From the NCBI RefSeq assembly GCF_039532605.1, contig NZ_BAAARY010000036.1, positions 1 to 11,920 of the forward strand: a stretch of DNA of 11,920 nucleotides, written 5' to 3'. A program made the position numbers and the translations under genes. Below are positions 1-7,842 of the stretch, in pieces (the first letter of the stretch is position 1; every line of letters starts with the position of its first letter). Under the pieces are notes generated by a model, which saw only the letters and a program-made list of their open reading frames with translations, ran no database searches and was not told the origin of the DNA. The stretch is from Pilimelia columellifera (lineage in GTDB: Bacteria > Actinomycetota > Actinomycetes > Mycobacteriales > Micromonosporaceae).

Positions 1-1
1 C

Positions 2-58
2 GACCTCGGACAGGTCGCCGTCGCGGCGACGACCACCCTTCCAACAGCACAAAGCTAA
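2..58 (+). CDS. possible 3' end of a gene entering from the left
   Basis: One plus frame is open from the window edge to a TAA at 56-58, giving about 18 residues that end in LPTAQS. Its first dozen codons have mostly G or C in the third position; the last few do not. I recognise no family in so short a tail. A perfect 7-bp hairpin (GTCGCCG / CGGCGAC, 14-20 and 24-30) lies inside it and could equally mean that the stretch is non-coding. This is a weak call. Confidence 0.2.
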   Translation, partial: DLGQVAVAATTTLPTAQS

Positions 59-66
59 ACAAGATC

Positions 67-95
67 AAAAAACTGTCTCAGTTGACTTGACAGGT
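67..95 (-). terminator. rho-independent terminator of the P450-ferredoxin transcript
   Basis: Read on the minus strand, AACCTGTC and GACAGTT form a stem of about 7 bp with one bulged base around an 11-nt loop. It runs straight into six T residues (plus-strand A run 67-72). It lies about 80 bases beyond the ferredoxin stop, where a terminator for that transcript is expected. It is the only hairpin in the window with a true T tract. Confidence 0.7.
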
Positions 96-173
96 TCCGT
101 GTCGCCACCGACATCACGTCCTGTGATCAGACAGTTGCCTCGAAAGACTCAGTCCAAGCCGTCCGAACCACCG

Positions 174-428
174 CTACCAGCCCAACCCGACACGGGATTC
201 GCCAGATAGACCGTCACCGCGCGGCGCCGGCTCGTCAGGGGCGAGGAAGAGGGCCCGGCCGGGGCAGAGCGCGATGGCCTCCGCAATGACCGCTTCCTTG
301 CCAGCCGGGACCTGGTCGGTCCGTAGCACGACGGTGCCGTCGGCGTCGTCTTGGTCGAACAGCGTCGCGTCAGTAAGGACGCACTGACCGGCCCCGACGC
401 ACCGGCTCAGGTCGGCAACGATCCGCAT
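174..428 (-). CDS. 3Fe-4S ferredoxin, probable redox partner of the adjacent P450
   Basis: This 84-residue small acidic ferredoxin passes electrons from a ferredoxin reductase to a cytochrome P450 in the cytoplasm. Cluster ligands are visible: C10 and C16 in CVGAGQC, and C55 in the CPGRA motif. The position where a 4Fe-4S protein would have its second cysteine is A13, so a 3Fe-4S cluster is expected, as in ferredoxins encoded beside actinobacterial P450s. Family members are usually about 62-70 residues; this one has roughly 20 extra polar C-terminal residues. The ATG start is preceded by GGGGGA with a 6-nt gap. It begins 18 bases after the P450 stop, so the two are almost certainly co-transcribed and end at the terminator near 67-95. 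No ferredoxin reductase is in the window. Confidence 0.9.
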   Translation of the reverse strand: MRIVADLSRCVGAGQCVLTDATLFDQDDADGTVVLRTDQVPAGKEAVIAEAIALCPGRALFLAPDEPAPRGDGLSGESRVGLGW

Positions 429-446
429 CCGCTATCCCCCGTCCGT

Positions 447-1655
447 TCACCAGGTGACGGGCAATTCGTGCAGCCCGTAGATGAATGCGTCGTTCTTGAA
501 CGGCAGCTCCGTCACGGGGACCGCCAGTTGCAGCCCGGGGATCCGTCGGAAGAGCGTGTCGAGGACGACCTGGAGCTCCATGCGCGCCAGGTTCTGGCCG
601 AGGCACTGGTGGATTCCGTACCCGAATGCGACGTGATGCCGGGCGCCCCGGTCGATGTCGAAGTCATCGGGCCGGGCGAATGCGGATGGGTCTCGGTTGG
701 CGGCGTTACTCAGCGCAAGCACGCCCTCGCCTGCGCGGATCAGTACCCCGCCGATCTCAACGTCAGCGATAGCGACCCGGGAGGTGGCCAGGTCCGCGAT
801 CGTGCAGTATCGCAACATCTCCTCCACCGCGGGCAGGGTCAGCGCCGGGTCCCGCCGCAACCGATCGAGCTGCGCCGGATTCTCCAGGAGCAGCGCCGTC
901 CCGAGCGAGATCATGTTGGCCGTCGTTTCATGCCCGGCCACTAGTAGGAGAAACGCCATGCTGACAAGCCCAGGATGGTCGACCTCGCCAGTTTCCCGTT
1001 GACGGAGCACCTGGCGGCCGAGCAGATCATCGCCCGGAGCCGCCTCTTTCTGAGCGACCAGCGAGTCGAGGAAGTCGTGCAATTCCTCAAACGCCCGCAT
1101 CCGCTCGTCGTTGGGGGTCCTCCGTGCGATCATCAGGCTGGTGCGGCTCTGGAAGAAGTCGTGGTCGGCGTACGACACCCCGAGCAGCTCGCAGATCACC
1201 AGCGACGGCACCGGCAGGGCCAGGGACCTGACCAGGTCGGCTGGCCGTGGCGCGGTCAGCAGGTCGCTTACGCAGCCGTCGACGATCTCCTGGATGCGCG
1301 GCCGCAGCGCTTCCATCCGCCTGACGGTGAATTCGCCCACGACTGCCCGGCGGGCTGGACCATGCTCCGGCGGATCCATGTTGATCAGAGACGGCGCGGT
1401 CTCGGTGGTCAGGCGTTCTCCCTTGACCAGGCGGGGAAATTTCTCGCTGGTGCGATCGGAGCTGAACCGAGGGTCGGTCAGCACCGCCCGGACATCGTCG
1501 TGTCGGCTGACCGCCCACGCCCAGTCGCCGTTGGGTAAGGGCACCCGAGTGACCGGTTCCTCCTGCCGGAGCCTGTCGTACTCGGGCGGCGGCGCGAACG
1601 GGCAGGTGCGAGGGAGCGGGAAAACTGGTTTCGACTGGGCCATCACGTCGGTCAC
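447..1655 (-). CDS. cytochrome P450, CYP105-like
   Basis: A full-length bacterial class I P450 (402 residues, typical for the family), a soluble monooxygenase that inserts oxygen into an organic substrate using electrons from a ferredoxin. Landmarks are the I-helix oxygen-activation motif AGHETT (240-245), the K-helix ExxR (E279 to R282), and the heme-binding loop FGYGIHQCLGQ with axial cysteine C351. The I-helix and heme-loop wording, and the early motif MDPPEH (93-98), are typical of the CYP105 group. The start is GTG, chosen because GGAGG lies 6 nt upstream (1662-1666). An ATG four codons later has no comparable site. It is followed directly by the ferredoxin gene. Its substrate cannot be read from the sequence. 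Proximity to the peptide-synthetase operon suggests, but does not show, that it tailors that product; a hairpin at 1991-2020 separates the two transcripts. Confidence 0.95.
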   Translation of the reverse strand: MTDVMAQSKPVFPLPRTCPFAPPPEYDRLRQEEPVTRVPLPNGDWAWAVSRHDDVRAVLTDPRFSSDRTSEKFPRLVKGERLTTETAPSLINMDPPEHGPARRAVVGEFTVRRMEALRPRIQEIVDGCVSDLLTAPRPADLVRSLALPVPSLVICELLGVSYADHDFFQSRTSLMIARRTPNDERMRAFEELHDFLDSLVAQKEAAPGDDLLGRQVLRQRETGEVDHPGLVSMAFLLLVAGHETTANMISLGTALLLENPAQLDRLRRDPALTLPAVEEMLRYCTIADLATSRVAIADVEIGGVLIRAGEGVLALSNAANRDPSAFARPDDFDIDRGARHHVAFGYGIHQCLGQNLARMELQVVLDTLFRRIPGLQLAVPVTELPFKNDAFIYGLHELPVTW

Positions 1656-1748
1656 GGGGAGCCTCCAACCTTCTGCCTCCGCCCCCGATTCGTGCGAGCG
1701 CGAATTCCACTGGCGACAGCCACGCTACCCACTGGGCACGACAGTCGT

Positions 1749-1925
1749 CTATGCCACTAGACAACGGACACACGGCGGCGCCTGTTGAGCCGGCACACCT
1801 CGGGCGATCCCGCACATCGGCTGCCGATGCCCTTGTGCGTGGCTCCGGAACGCGGTCCTGTGCTGCTCCAACGCCTGCCAACGGACCTCGTCGGCGTAGC
1901 ATCAATGGATCACCGTGCAGATCAT
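1749..1925 (-). pseudogene. small cysteine-containing ORF interrupted by an in-frame TGA
   Basis: An ATG at 1925 sits behind a perfect AGGAGG with a 4-nt gap. The frame reads MICTVIH and then TGA (1902-1904). After the TGA the same frame stays open for 50 codons to a TAG at 1749-1751. It has good third-position GC bias in its first part and protein-like content, including CYADEVRWQALEQHR and a C-terminal CVRC. A single C-to-T change in a CGA arginine codon would explain the break, giving a 58-residue protein. Alternatives are a true 7-residue leader peptide upstream of the P450, or a chance open frame. I recognise no named family. It lies just upstream of the P450 on the same strand. Confidence 0.4.
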
Positions 1926-1990
1926 CTCGCCTCCTGACAGTGCTGGATTCAGCTTGTGACGAACTCGGGAATGGGCCCTAATCCTGCTGT

Positions 1991-2020
1991 CGGGCCGCCC
2001 CGCTTCCGCTCGGCGGCCCG
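1991..2020 (-). terminator. terminator hairpin after the synthetase gene
   Basis: CGGGCCGCC (1991-1999) and GGCGGCCCG (2012-2020) form a perfect 9-bp GC stem around a 12-nt loop. It lies 35 bases past the synthetase stop codon. There is no T run, which is common for actinobacterial terminators. It probably ends the aminotransferase-synthetase transcript before the P450. Confidence 0.55.
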
Positions 2021-2054
2021 TCCGTTAGCAGGGTTCGGCGGTGCCCGCCTCGAA

Positions 2055-5000
2055 CTAGGCGCCCGCCTTGGCCTGACGGCGGTCCACCGGGACGCGCGGC
2101 GCCGGCATCCGCGGGGCGGCTGGCAACACGCCCCGAGCTGTTGCGTCAGCGGCTGGCGCGGCCGCGGGCTGGGCGATCAGCGTCCGGCGGGCTGGGTTGC
2201 CCGCCCACTGGCTGTACGCGCTGACCTGCTCGCCCTTCATCAGGAACGAGTCCGGCCCGATCACGGCGCCGTCGGCGACGGTGATGCCATAGTGGACGAA
2301 TGCCCCGACGCCCAACGTGCAGCCCGCGCCGATCGTGGTCCGGTCGGATTTGAACGCGCCGTCCTCGAGCGAGTGTGACTGGATGCCGCTGTTGAGGTTG
2401 AGTGTGCAGTCGTCGCCGATGGCGACGAGCGGCCGTTCGGAGATCCAGGCGCCGTCGTCGAAGACCCGCTTGCCGATCTTGACCCCTTGCAGGCGCCAGA
2501 GCACGTTCTTGAAGGGGGTGCCGTTGAACGCTTGGGCGTAGGAGTTCGTGGGCGCTTTCCAGAACCGCTCGTGCCACCAGAAGTACGGGTCGTAGATCGA
2601 GCAGAACCGCGGGACCATCCGGCCGGTGGCGAGGATCAGGCGCTCGGCGCCCAGGCACACGCCGATCCCGTAGACGAGGGAGAGCAGCAGCGCCAGGGCC
2701 AGCACCGGCGGGCCGTACCGGTCCATCAGGTCGACGGCGGCGAGGCTGAGCAGCAGCGTGCCGGTCAGCACCAGCCACCGGACGAGGAGGAACAGCGCCA
2801 ACGTGACGGCGTTGTGCCGGGTCTTGGCGGCGAGCCGCTGGCGTAGCGTCTCGCCCTCCCTGAAATCGTCGAATGTGGCGTCGCGGGCCACCGACCGCGG
2901 GATCTCGAACGCCGGTGAGCCGAGCAGCCCTACCCCGGTCCGGATCGGGCCGTCGATCGGGACCGCCACCTTGGTCGCGAGTAGGCAGTCATCCCCGGTC
3001 CGCCCGCCCGCCGGGTAGTGGACGGCGTTGCCGACGAAATTGCGGTCGCCGATCACGGCTTGGCGCAGCCGGAAAGAGGTGGCCGAGAACTCGGCATTGT
3101 CCATCGACAGGCCGTCGGAGACCATCGTGCCGGAACCGATCACGGTCAGGTACGGGGTGTCGTGCCGCTGGTCCATGCCGAAGTTCGAGCCGGTCTGCTG
3201 CACCCGGCGTAGGTCGTAGCCGAGCAGGCGCAGGAAGGGCACGACGAAGACGCTGTCGCCGAACATCCAGGTGAAGAACCGGCGGTTGGTGAGCCCAGCA
3301 ACGGCGCGTTGCAGGGCGTAACGGAAGGTGTAGAGCGGATACACCTGGTCCGATCGGACGGCCAGCTGGAGCAGCCGCGGGAGCGTCGTCACGAAGGCCA
3401 GGCCCGCGACGATCCCACCGAGAAAGAGCACCGCGGAGGTGATCAGCGTGTCCCGGTAGAACACCCAGGTGGTGATCGCGGTGTGCTGTGGGTGCAGCAC
3501 GTGACCGACGACGGGCAGTTCCTCGACCAGCGTGGCGAGCAGGGCGATCCCGAGCGAGCCAGTGAGCGCCAGCGTGGTGACGATCTGTGCCAGGCTGTAG
3601 CTGACCCGGCGCAACCGGCCACAGCGCGCCGACGGCACAGTGTGGAAATTCGCCGCGGTGGGCTGGCCCGGCGAGCCGTGCCAGCGGGCGCCCGCCGGCA
3701 CGTGCTGCCCGCGCTGTAGCGACGACGCGTGCCCGAGCTGGGCCCCGTCACCCAGGCCGGTGTCGATGTCGAGGACCGATGCCTGGCCGATGAATGCGTC
3801 CCGGCCCAGCGTGACCGGGCCGGTCTGGATCACCCCGGCGTACGCCCGGTAGCCGTTGAGGAACACATCCTTCGAGACCACCGTGCTAGCCCCGACCGTG
3901 ATCAGGTCCGGGCAGGCGGGCAGGTTGCGGGTGAGGATCAGCGCACCGGGCCCGACCTTCGCGCCGAGCATCCGCAGGTACACGTTGTACAGCGGCGAGC
4001 CGATGAACATCAGCATCGGACTCCACCGAATCAGCGTGCGAACCGTCCAGAACCGCAGGTAGGACAGGCCCCACAGCGGGATCTCGCCGGGCCGGAACCG
4101 ACCGATGAGCAGCCATTTGGCCAGCACAGGCAGCGCGGTGAACGCGCCGAGGACCAGCAGCCCGGCGACCGCCGACCGCAGGTAGACCTCGACCAGCCCG
4201 GCGTCCACCACGATCCAGTGGTAGCCGGCGAAGAGTGCGACCGCCATCAGGTAGCCGTACGCGACGAACAGCCCGAGCTGGGCCGCGCCGCAGGCCAGAT
4301 ACCGCGTGGTGCGGTAGCGGCGGTACGGCGGCGCGGGCGTCGGCGCCTGCCGGCCAACGGCCTCGCCCGGCGCCGCCAGCGCGGCGGCCAGCTGCCGGAC
4401 GGTCGGGTGCTGGTAGACATCGCGCATGGAGACTTCGGCCAGGTCCGTCCGTTCCCGGATTCGGGCGCCGAAACGCGCCAGCAGCAGCGAGTTGGCGCCG
4501 AGGTCGGCGAAAAAGTGACTCTCCACCGAGACCCGGTCCATCCCCAGCACCCCGCCGAGCAGGTCGGCCAGGACAGCCTCCCGCTCGTCGGCCGGGGCGA
4601 CGTGCTCGTGTTGGCCGGCGAGGCTACGCGGGCCGCGCGGCGGCGGCAGCGCCTTGCGGTCGGCCTTGTCGCTGGTCGTCATCGGGATGACGTCGAGCTG
4701 TTCGAGGTAGGTCGGCACCATGTACCCGGGCAGGTGGCCGCGCAGCACGTCGTTCACCAGACCGGTGTCCAGGCTCGCCGTGCCTGCGCGCAGGCTGTAG
4801 TACGCGACGAGGTCCACCGCGCCGGGCGCGGCCTCGTACGTGTCCACCACGGCCTGCGCGACGCCGGGGATCTCCATCAACACCGACTCGATCTCGGTCA
4901 GCTCGATCCGGTAGCCCCGGATCTTGACCTGAGTGTCCAGCCGGCCCAGGTACTCGATCTCCCCGTCCTCGTTGATCCGGCCGAGATCGCCGGTGCGGTA

Positions 5001-6245
5001 GATGCGCCCGGACGGGTTGCTCGGCAGGCCGACGAAGTCGGGCACGAAGGCGCGGGCGGTCAGGTCGTCTCGGTTGAGGTACCCGGTCGCCAGGCCGACG
5101 CCACCGATGCCTATTTCTCCCACTGCGCCCGGCGGCAGCGCCCGCGTCTCGTCTGTGTCGAGGATGACCACGGAGTACGTGGGCAACGGCACGCCCAAGG
5201 TGACCGGGCGGCCGGGTTTCAGCGGCGTCCACGTCGCCGTCACGGTCGCCTCGGTCGGGCCGTACACGTTGAGGAATCGGCGGCCGGGGCGGTGCCAGCG
5301 GTCGACCAGGTTCTGCGGGCACGCCTCGCCGGAGACGAGAAGGAAACGTAGGTCCGGCAGGTCTTCCTCGACTGTGGCGAGCAGCGTCGGCACGCAGCAG
5401 AGGGCGGTGACCCGGCGGCTGCGCAGGAAGTCGTGGAGCTCGTGGCCGAGCAGGCTGGCCCCGCCCGGTTTCGGCACCAGGGTGGCGCCGGCCGCCCAGG
5501 CCACCCAGATCTCCTCGACCGAGAAGTCGAACGCGATCGTGAGGCCCTGGTACACCCGGTCGGTCTGGATCACCCCGTACACCTCGTCGGCGACCGCGAC
5601 GAAGTTGCAGATGCTCGCGTGCGCGATCGCCACGCCCTTGGGCCGGCCGGTGGTGCCGGAGGTGTAGACGATGTAGCACAGCTCGTCGACCGGCTCCCCG
5701 CGCTCTGCGGAGCTGAGTCGCCCGGAGGCGCGGGCGGCGATGGCCGCCCGCGCCTCGTCCACGTTGACCGCCGTCACATCGGCGAGCGCAAGGGTGTCCA
5801 GCAGGTGCGCCAGAGTGAGCACGGTGCGCACCCCGGCGTCCTGCGCGATGTACGCCACCCGGTCCGCCGGGAAGGCGGCATCGAGCGGGACGTACGCCGC
5901 ATTGACCTTCAGCACGGCGAGCATGCCGACGTACGCCTGGACCGGTTCGTCGAACAGCAGCCCGATCCGGTCGCCGGCACGCGCCCCGGTGGCGATCAGG
6001 TGACGGGCGAGTTGGTTGGCCCGCACGTCCAGCTCGTCGTAGGTCAGCGTCTCGTCGCCGGTGTCGACGGCGAGCTGGTCGGCGTCGCCGTGCTTGCGCA
6101 GCCAGTCGCACTTCCGCTCGAACAGGTGCTCCAGCCGTTCGCCCCGCCGCCAGCGGATCGCGTCGTCGTATTCGGGGCAGCGCAGCGCGAGCCCGTTCGC
6201 CGTCCAGACCCCGGACAGCGGCTGCTGATCGACGGACGTGGTCAT
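2055..6245 (-). CDS. Pls-type homopoly(amino acid) synthetase (A-T-six TM-three C-like domains), probably poly-diaminobutyrate
   Basis: A 1396-residue single-module membrane synthetase with the architecture of epsilon-poly-L-lysine synthetase (about 1319 residues). An adenylation domain spans about 45-535: YTSGTTGRPKG 194-204, YGPTEA 328-333, YRTGD 416-420, K531. A thiolation domain spans about 553-625 with phosphopantetheine serine S586 in LGANSLL. Then come six membrane segments (about 651-679, 688-714, 881-905, 925-958, 1145-1172, 1176-1207) around three soluble repeats of left-handed-helix acyltransferase type (about 758-862, 1005-1115, 1240-1355). There is no HHxxxDG condensation domain and no thioesterase. 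In the known enzyme the three repeats join thioester-bound monomers repeatedly through side-chain amines. The Pls-like motif YDPYFWWHERFWK lies at 1218-1230. The Ala/Pro-rich tail of about 40 residues is an extra. The ATG overlaps the aminotransferase stop (ATGA) and has GAGG 7 nt upstream, so the two are translationally coupled. Monomer identity is inferred from that neighbour. Confidence 0.93.
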   Translation of the reverse strand: MTTSVDQQPLSGVWTANGLALRCPEYDDAIRWRRGERLEHLFERKCDWLRKHGDADQLAVDTGDETLTYDELDVRANQLARHLIATGARAGDRIGLLFDEPVQAYVGMLAVLKVNAAYVPLDAAFPADRVAYIAQDAGVRTVLTLAHLLDTLALADVTAVNVDEARAAIAARASGRLSSAERGEPVDELCYIVYTSGTTGRPKGVAIAHASICNFVAVADEVYGVIQTDRVYQGLTIAFDFSVEEIWVAWAAGATLVPKPGGASLLGHELHDFLRSRRVTALCCVPTLLATVEEDLPDLRFLLVSGEACPQNLVDRWHRPGRRFLNVYGPTEATVTATWTPLKPGRPVTLGVPLPTYSVVILDTDETRALPPGAVGEIGIGGVGLATGYLNRDDLTARAFVPDFVGLPSNPSGRIYRTGDLGRINEDGEIEYLGRLDTQVKIRGYRIELTEIESVLMEIPGVAQAVVDTYEAAPGAVDLVAYYSLRAGTASLDTGLVNDVLRGHLPGYMVPTYLEQLDVIPMTTSDKADRKALPPPRGPRSLAGQHEHVAPADEREAVLADLLGGVLGMDRVSVESHFFADLGANSLLLARFGARIRERTDLAEVSMRDVYQHPTVRQLAAALAAPGEAVGRQAPTPAPPYRRYRTTRYLACGAAQLGLFVAYGYLMAVALFAGYHWIVVDAGLVEVYLRSAVAGLLVLGAFTALPVLAKWLLIGRFRPGEIPLWGLSYLRFWTVRTLIRWSPMLMFIGSPLYNVYLRMLGAKVGPGALILTRNLPACPDLITVGASTVVSKDVFLNGYRAYAGVIQTGPVTLGRDAFIGQASVLDIDTGLGDGAQLGHASSLQRGQHVPAGARWHGSPGQPTAANFHTVPSARCGRLRRVSYSLAQIVTTLALTGSLGIALLATLVEELPVVGHVLHPQHTAITTWVFYRDTLITSAVLFLGGIVAGLAFVTTLPRLLQLAVRSDQVYPLYTFRYALQRAVAGLTNRRFFTWMFGDSVFVVPFLRLLGYDLRRVQQTGSNFGMDQRHDTPYLTVIGSGTMVSDGLSMDNAEFSATSFRLRQAVIGDRNFVGNAVHYPAGGRTGDDCLLATKVAVPIDGPIRTGVGLLGSPAFEIPRSVARDATFDDFREGETLRQRLAAKTRHNAVTLALFLLVRWLVLTGTLLLSLAAVDLMDRYGPPVLALALLLSLVYGIGVCLGAERLILATGRMVPRFCSIYDPYFWWHERFWKAPTNSYAQAFNGTPFKNVLWRLQGVKIGKRVFDDGAWISERPLVAIGDDCTLNLNSGIQSHSLEDGAFKSDRTTIGAGCTLGVGAFVHYGITVADGAVIGPDSFLMKGEQVSAYSQWAGNPARRTLIAQPAAAPAADATARGVLPAAPRMPAPRVPVDRRQAKAGA

Positions 6246-7690
6246 GCGCCAGCCTCGGAGCGCCGCCGGCGGGACAGGCTGGCGCTTGGAGCGCTGCCAA
6301 CTGGCGCCTCGGCGGTTAGCGACGGGATCGCGGTGCACCGCCCGACGACGTCGACCAGCAGCGTGCAGGCGAGGTCGATCGTCTCAGCGGTGACGTTCAA
6401 CGGCGGTAGCAGCCGGACGACGCAGTCGTCCCGCCCGCCGACTTCCAGAATCAGTCCCTGACGCAGGGTCTGCGCCTGGACCCGGCGGGCGATGTCGGCG
6501 GCAGGCCGTCCGTCTGTCGGGCTGGCCAACTCGACCCCCCACATCAGACCCATTCCGCGTACCTCGCGGACCCACGGGTTGGCCTGTAGCTCGGCGAGCC
6601 GCTCAGCGACCTGGCGACCACGCTCGCGGACGTTGCCCAGAATGTCCTGCTCGCGGATGACCTCGATGGCCCGGGTCCCGGCGGCGAACGCCAGCTGGTT
6701 GCCGCGGAACGTGCCGGTGTGGGCCCCCGGAGCCCACGTGTCAAGCTTCTCGTCGTACATGATCAACGCCACTGGAAGACCCATCCCGGACAGGCCCTTC
6801 GATGCGACGACCACATCCGGCTCGATGCCGTACTGCTCGAACGCGAACCACGTCCCGGTACGCCCGCAGCCGGTCTGCACCTCGTCGACGATCAGCGGGA
6901 TCTCCAGTTCCCGGGTGAGTTCGCGGACGCGGGTGACGAACTCCCGGTCGGCGGGGATGACCCCGCCCTCGCCTTGGACCAGCTCCATGATCAGGGCCGC
7001 TGGTCGGGGAATCCCGCCGTTGGGGTCACGCAGGGTGTTCTCCAGCAGAGCGGCGCAGGCGGCGGCGCTGAGGTCCGGGGGAAGGTTGAGCGGGCAGCGC
7101 GATGTGTACGGGAACGGGAAGAAGTGCACGCCCGGCATGCCGTTGGCGATCGGCTGCTTCTGGTCGACCAGCCCGGTGAGCGCCATCGCGGCGTGGCTGC
7201 TGCCGTGGAAGCCACCGGAGAACGCGATGACGTCGCCTCGACCGGTGGCCGTCTTGCACAGCTTGATCGCCGCGTCAACGGCGTTCGCCCCAGTCGGGCC
7301 GCAGAAGTGGACTCTGGTGCGCGCCCGCATCCCGGGCGGCAGCATCGACAGCTGCGCCGTCAGGAAGGCGTCCTTGGCCGGGGTCGGGAAGTCCAGCCCG
7401 TGGGTGAGGTAGGCCAGCTGTGCGGTCACAGCGTCGACCAGCTCAGGCGGGTTGTGCCCAAGTGTGAGGACACCGGCTCCGTTGAGGAAGTCGATGAAGA
7501 CGTTGCCGTCGACATCGCGCACGTAGCTGCCGGAGGCTTCAGCGATCGCGATCGGTAGCCGTCGCGGGTAGCTGCGGGCGTTCGACTCCCAGCGGTCCTG
7601 GCGGGCCAGGAACTCGGCTGAGCGCGGTCCTGGCAGGTTGCCGTCGACGTGCGGGTACGGCGACAACATGGCCAGAGATGGAGCAGTCAC
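6242..7690 (-). CDS. dat: diaminobutyrate--2-oxoglutarate aminotransferase
   Basis: A class III, PLP-dependent aminotransferase of 482 residues that makes L-2,4-diaminobutyrate from aspartate beta-semialdehyde with glutamate as amino donor. Family marks are the N-terminal block SYPRRLPIAIA (40-50), FLNGAGVLTLGHN (68-80), the phosphate-binding GPTGANA (131-137), D269 in IVDEVQTGCGRTG, the PLP lysine K298 in ASKGLSGMG, and HTGTFRGNQLAF (324-335). The wording matches Dat/EctB-type enzymes better than ornithine or GABA aminotransferases. The frame is open 33 codons further upstream, but the GTG at 7690 has a perfect AGGAGG at 7697-7702 with a 6-nt gap, so I start there. There is a basic 20-residue C-terminal tail. 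It is the first gene of the operon and overlaps the synthetase by 4 bp. No ectA or ectC is nearby, so ectoine synthesis is not indicated. Confidence 0.93.
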   Translation of the reverse strand: MTAPSLAMLSPYPHVDGNLPGPRSAEFLARQDRWESNARSYPRRLPIAIAEASGSYVRDVDGNVFIDFLNGAGVLTLGHNPPELVDAVTAQLAYLTHGLDFPTPAKDAFLTAQLSMLPPGMRARTRVHFCGPTGANAVDAAIKLCKTATGRGDVIAFSGGFHGSSHAAMALTGLVDQKQPIANGMPGVHFFPFPYTSRCPLNLPPDLSAAACAALLENTLRDPNGGIPRPAALIMELVQGEGGVIPADREFVTRVRELTRELEIPLIVDEVQTGCGRTGTWFAFEQYGIEPDVVVASKGLSGMGLPVALIMYDEKLDTWAPGAHTGTFRGNQLAFAAGTRAIEVIREQDILGNVRERGRQVAERLAELQANPWVREVRGMGLMWGVELASPTDGRPAADIARRVQAQTLRQGLILEVGGRDDCVVRLLPPLNVTAETIDLACTLLVDVVGRCTAIPSLTAEAPVGSAPSASLSRRRRSEAGA

Positions 7691-7796
7691 TGCAGTCCTC
7701 CTGTCTGCTCCCCGCACAGCGGCGCGGGGGCCGCCTACGGGAAGTGGCAAGTAGCGTGGCGAGGTGCCTGCGGACTGTAGGGCTGTCACCTCAGGT

Positions 7797-7842
7797 ATTC
7801 ATTGGAATCAATCGGCACCTGGCCGTGTCGTGAATCCGACAC
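7797..7842. promoter_or_regulatory. two inverted repeats upstream of the aminotransferase operon
   Basis: Upstream of the operon start, 7797-7812 reads as ATT-x-ATT spaced from AAT-x-AAT, an imperfect AT-rich dyad. A second, perfect dyad is GTGTCG (7825-7830) and CGACAC (7837-7842) with a 6-nt spacer. Both lie 107-152 bases before the GTG, where an operator or activator site would sit. I found no convincing -35/-10 pair on the minus strand here, so the promoter itself is not assigned. Confidence 0.3.

Noticed and set aside
3729..5351. 540-codon plus-strand open frame
   Set aside because: It is a mirror frame of the synthetase gene: rich in Arg, Gln, His and Val with no domains, as expected from GC-rich antisense DNA.
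4624..6300. 558-codon minus-strand open frame
   Set aside because: It is the adenylation domain shifted by one frame, composed mostly of Arg, Pro, Ala and Gly.
6246..6338. 31-codon N-terminal extension of the synthetase
   Set aside because: It lies inside the aminotransferase coding sequence, whereas the ATG at 6245 gives a classic ATGA overlap with a GAGG site.
7691..7789. 33-codon N-terminal extension of the aminotransferase
   Set aside because: The perfect AGGAGG at 7697-7702 lies inside it, 6 nt before the GTG at 7690, and the extension shows no family similarity.
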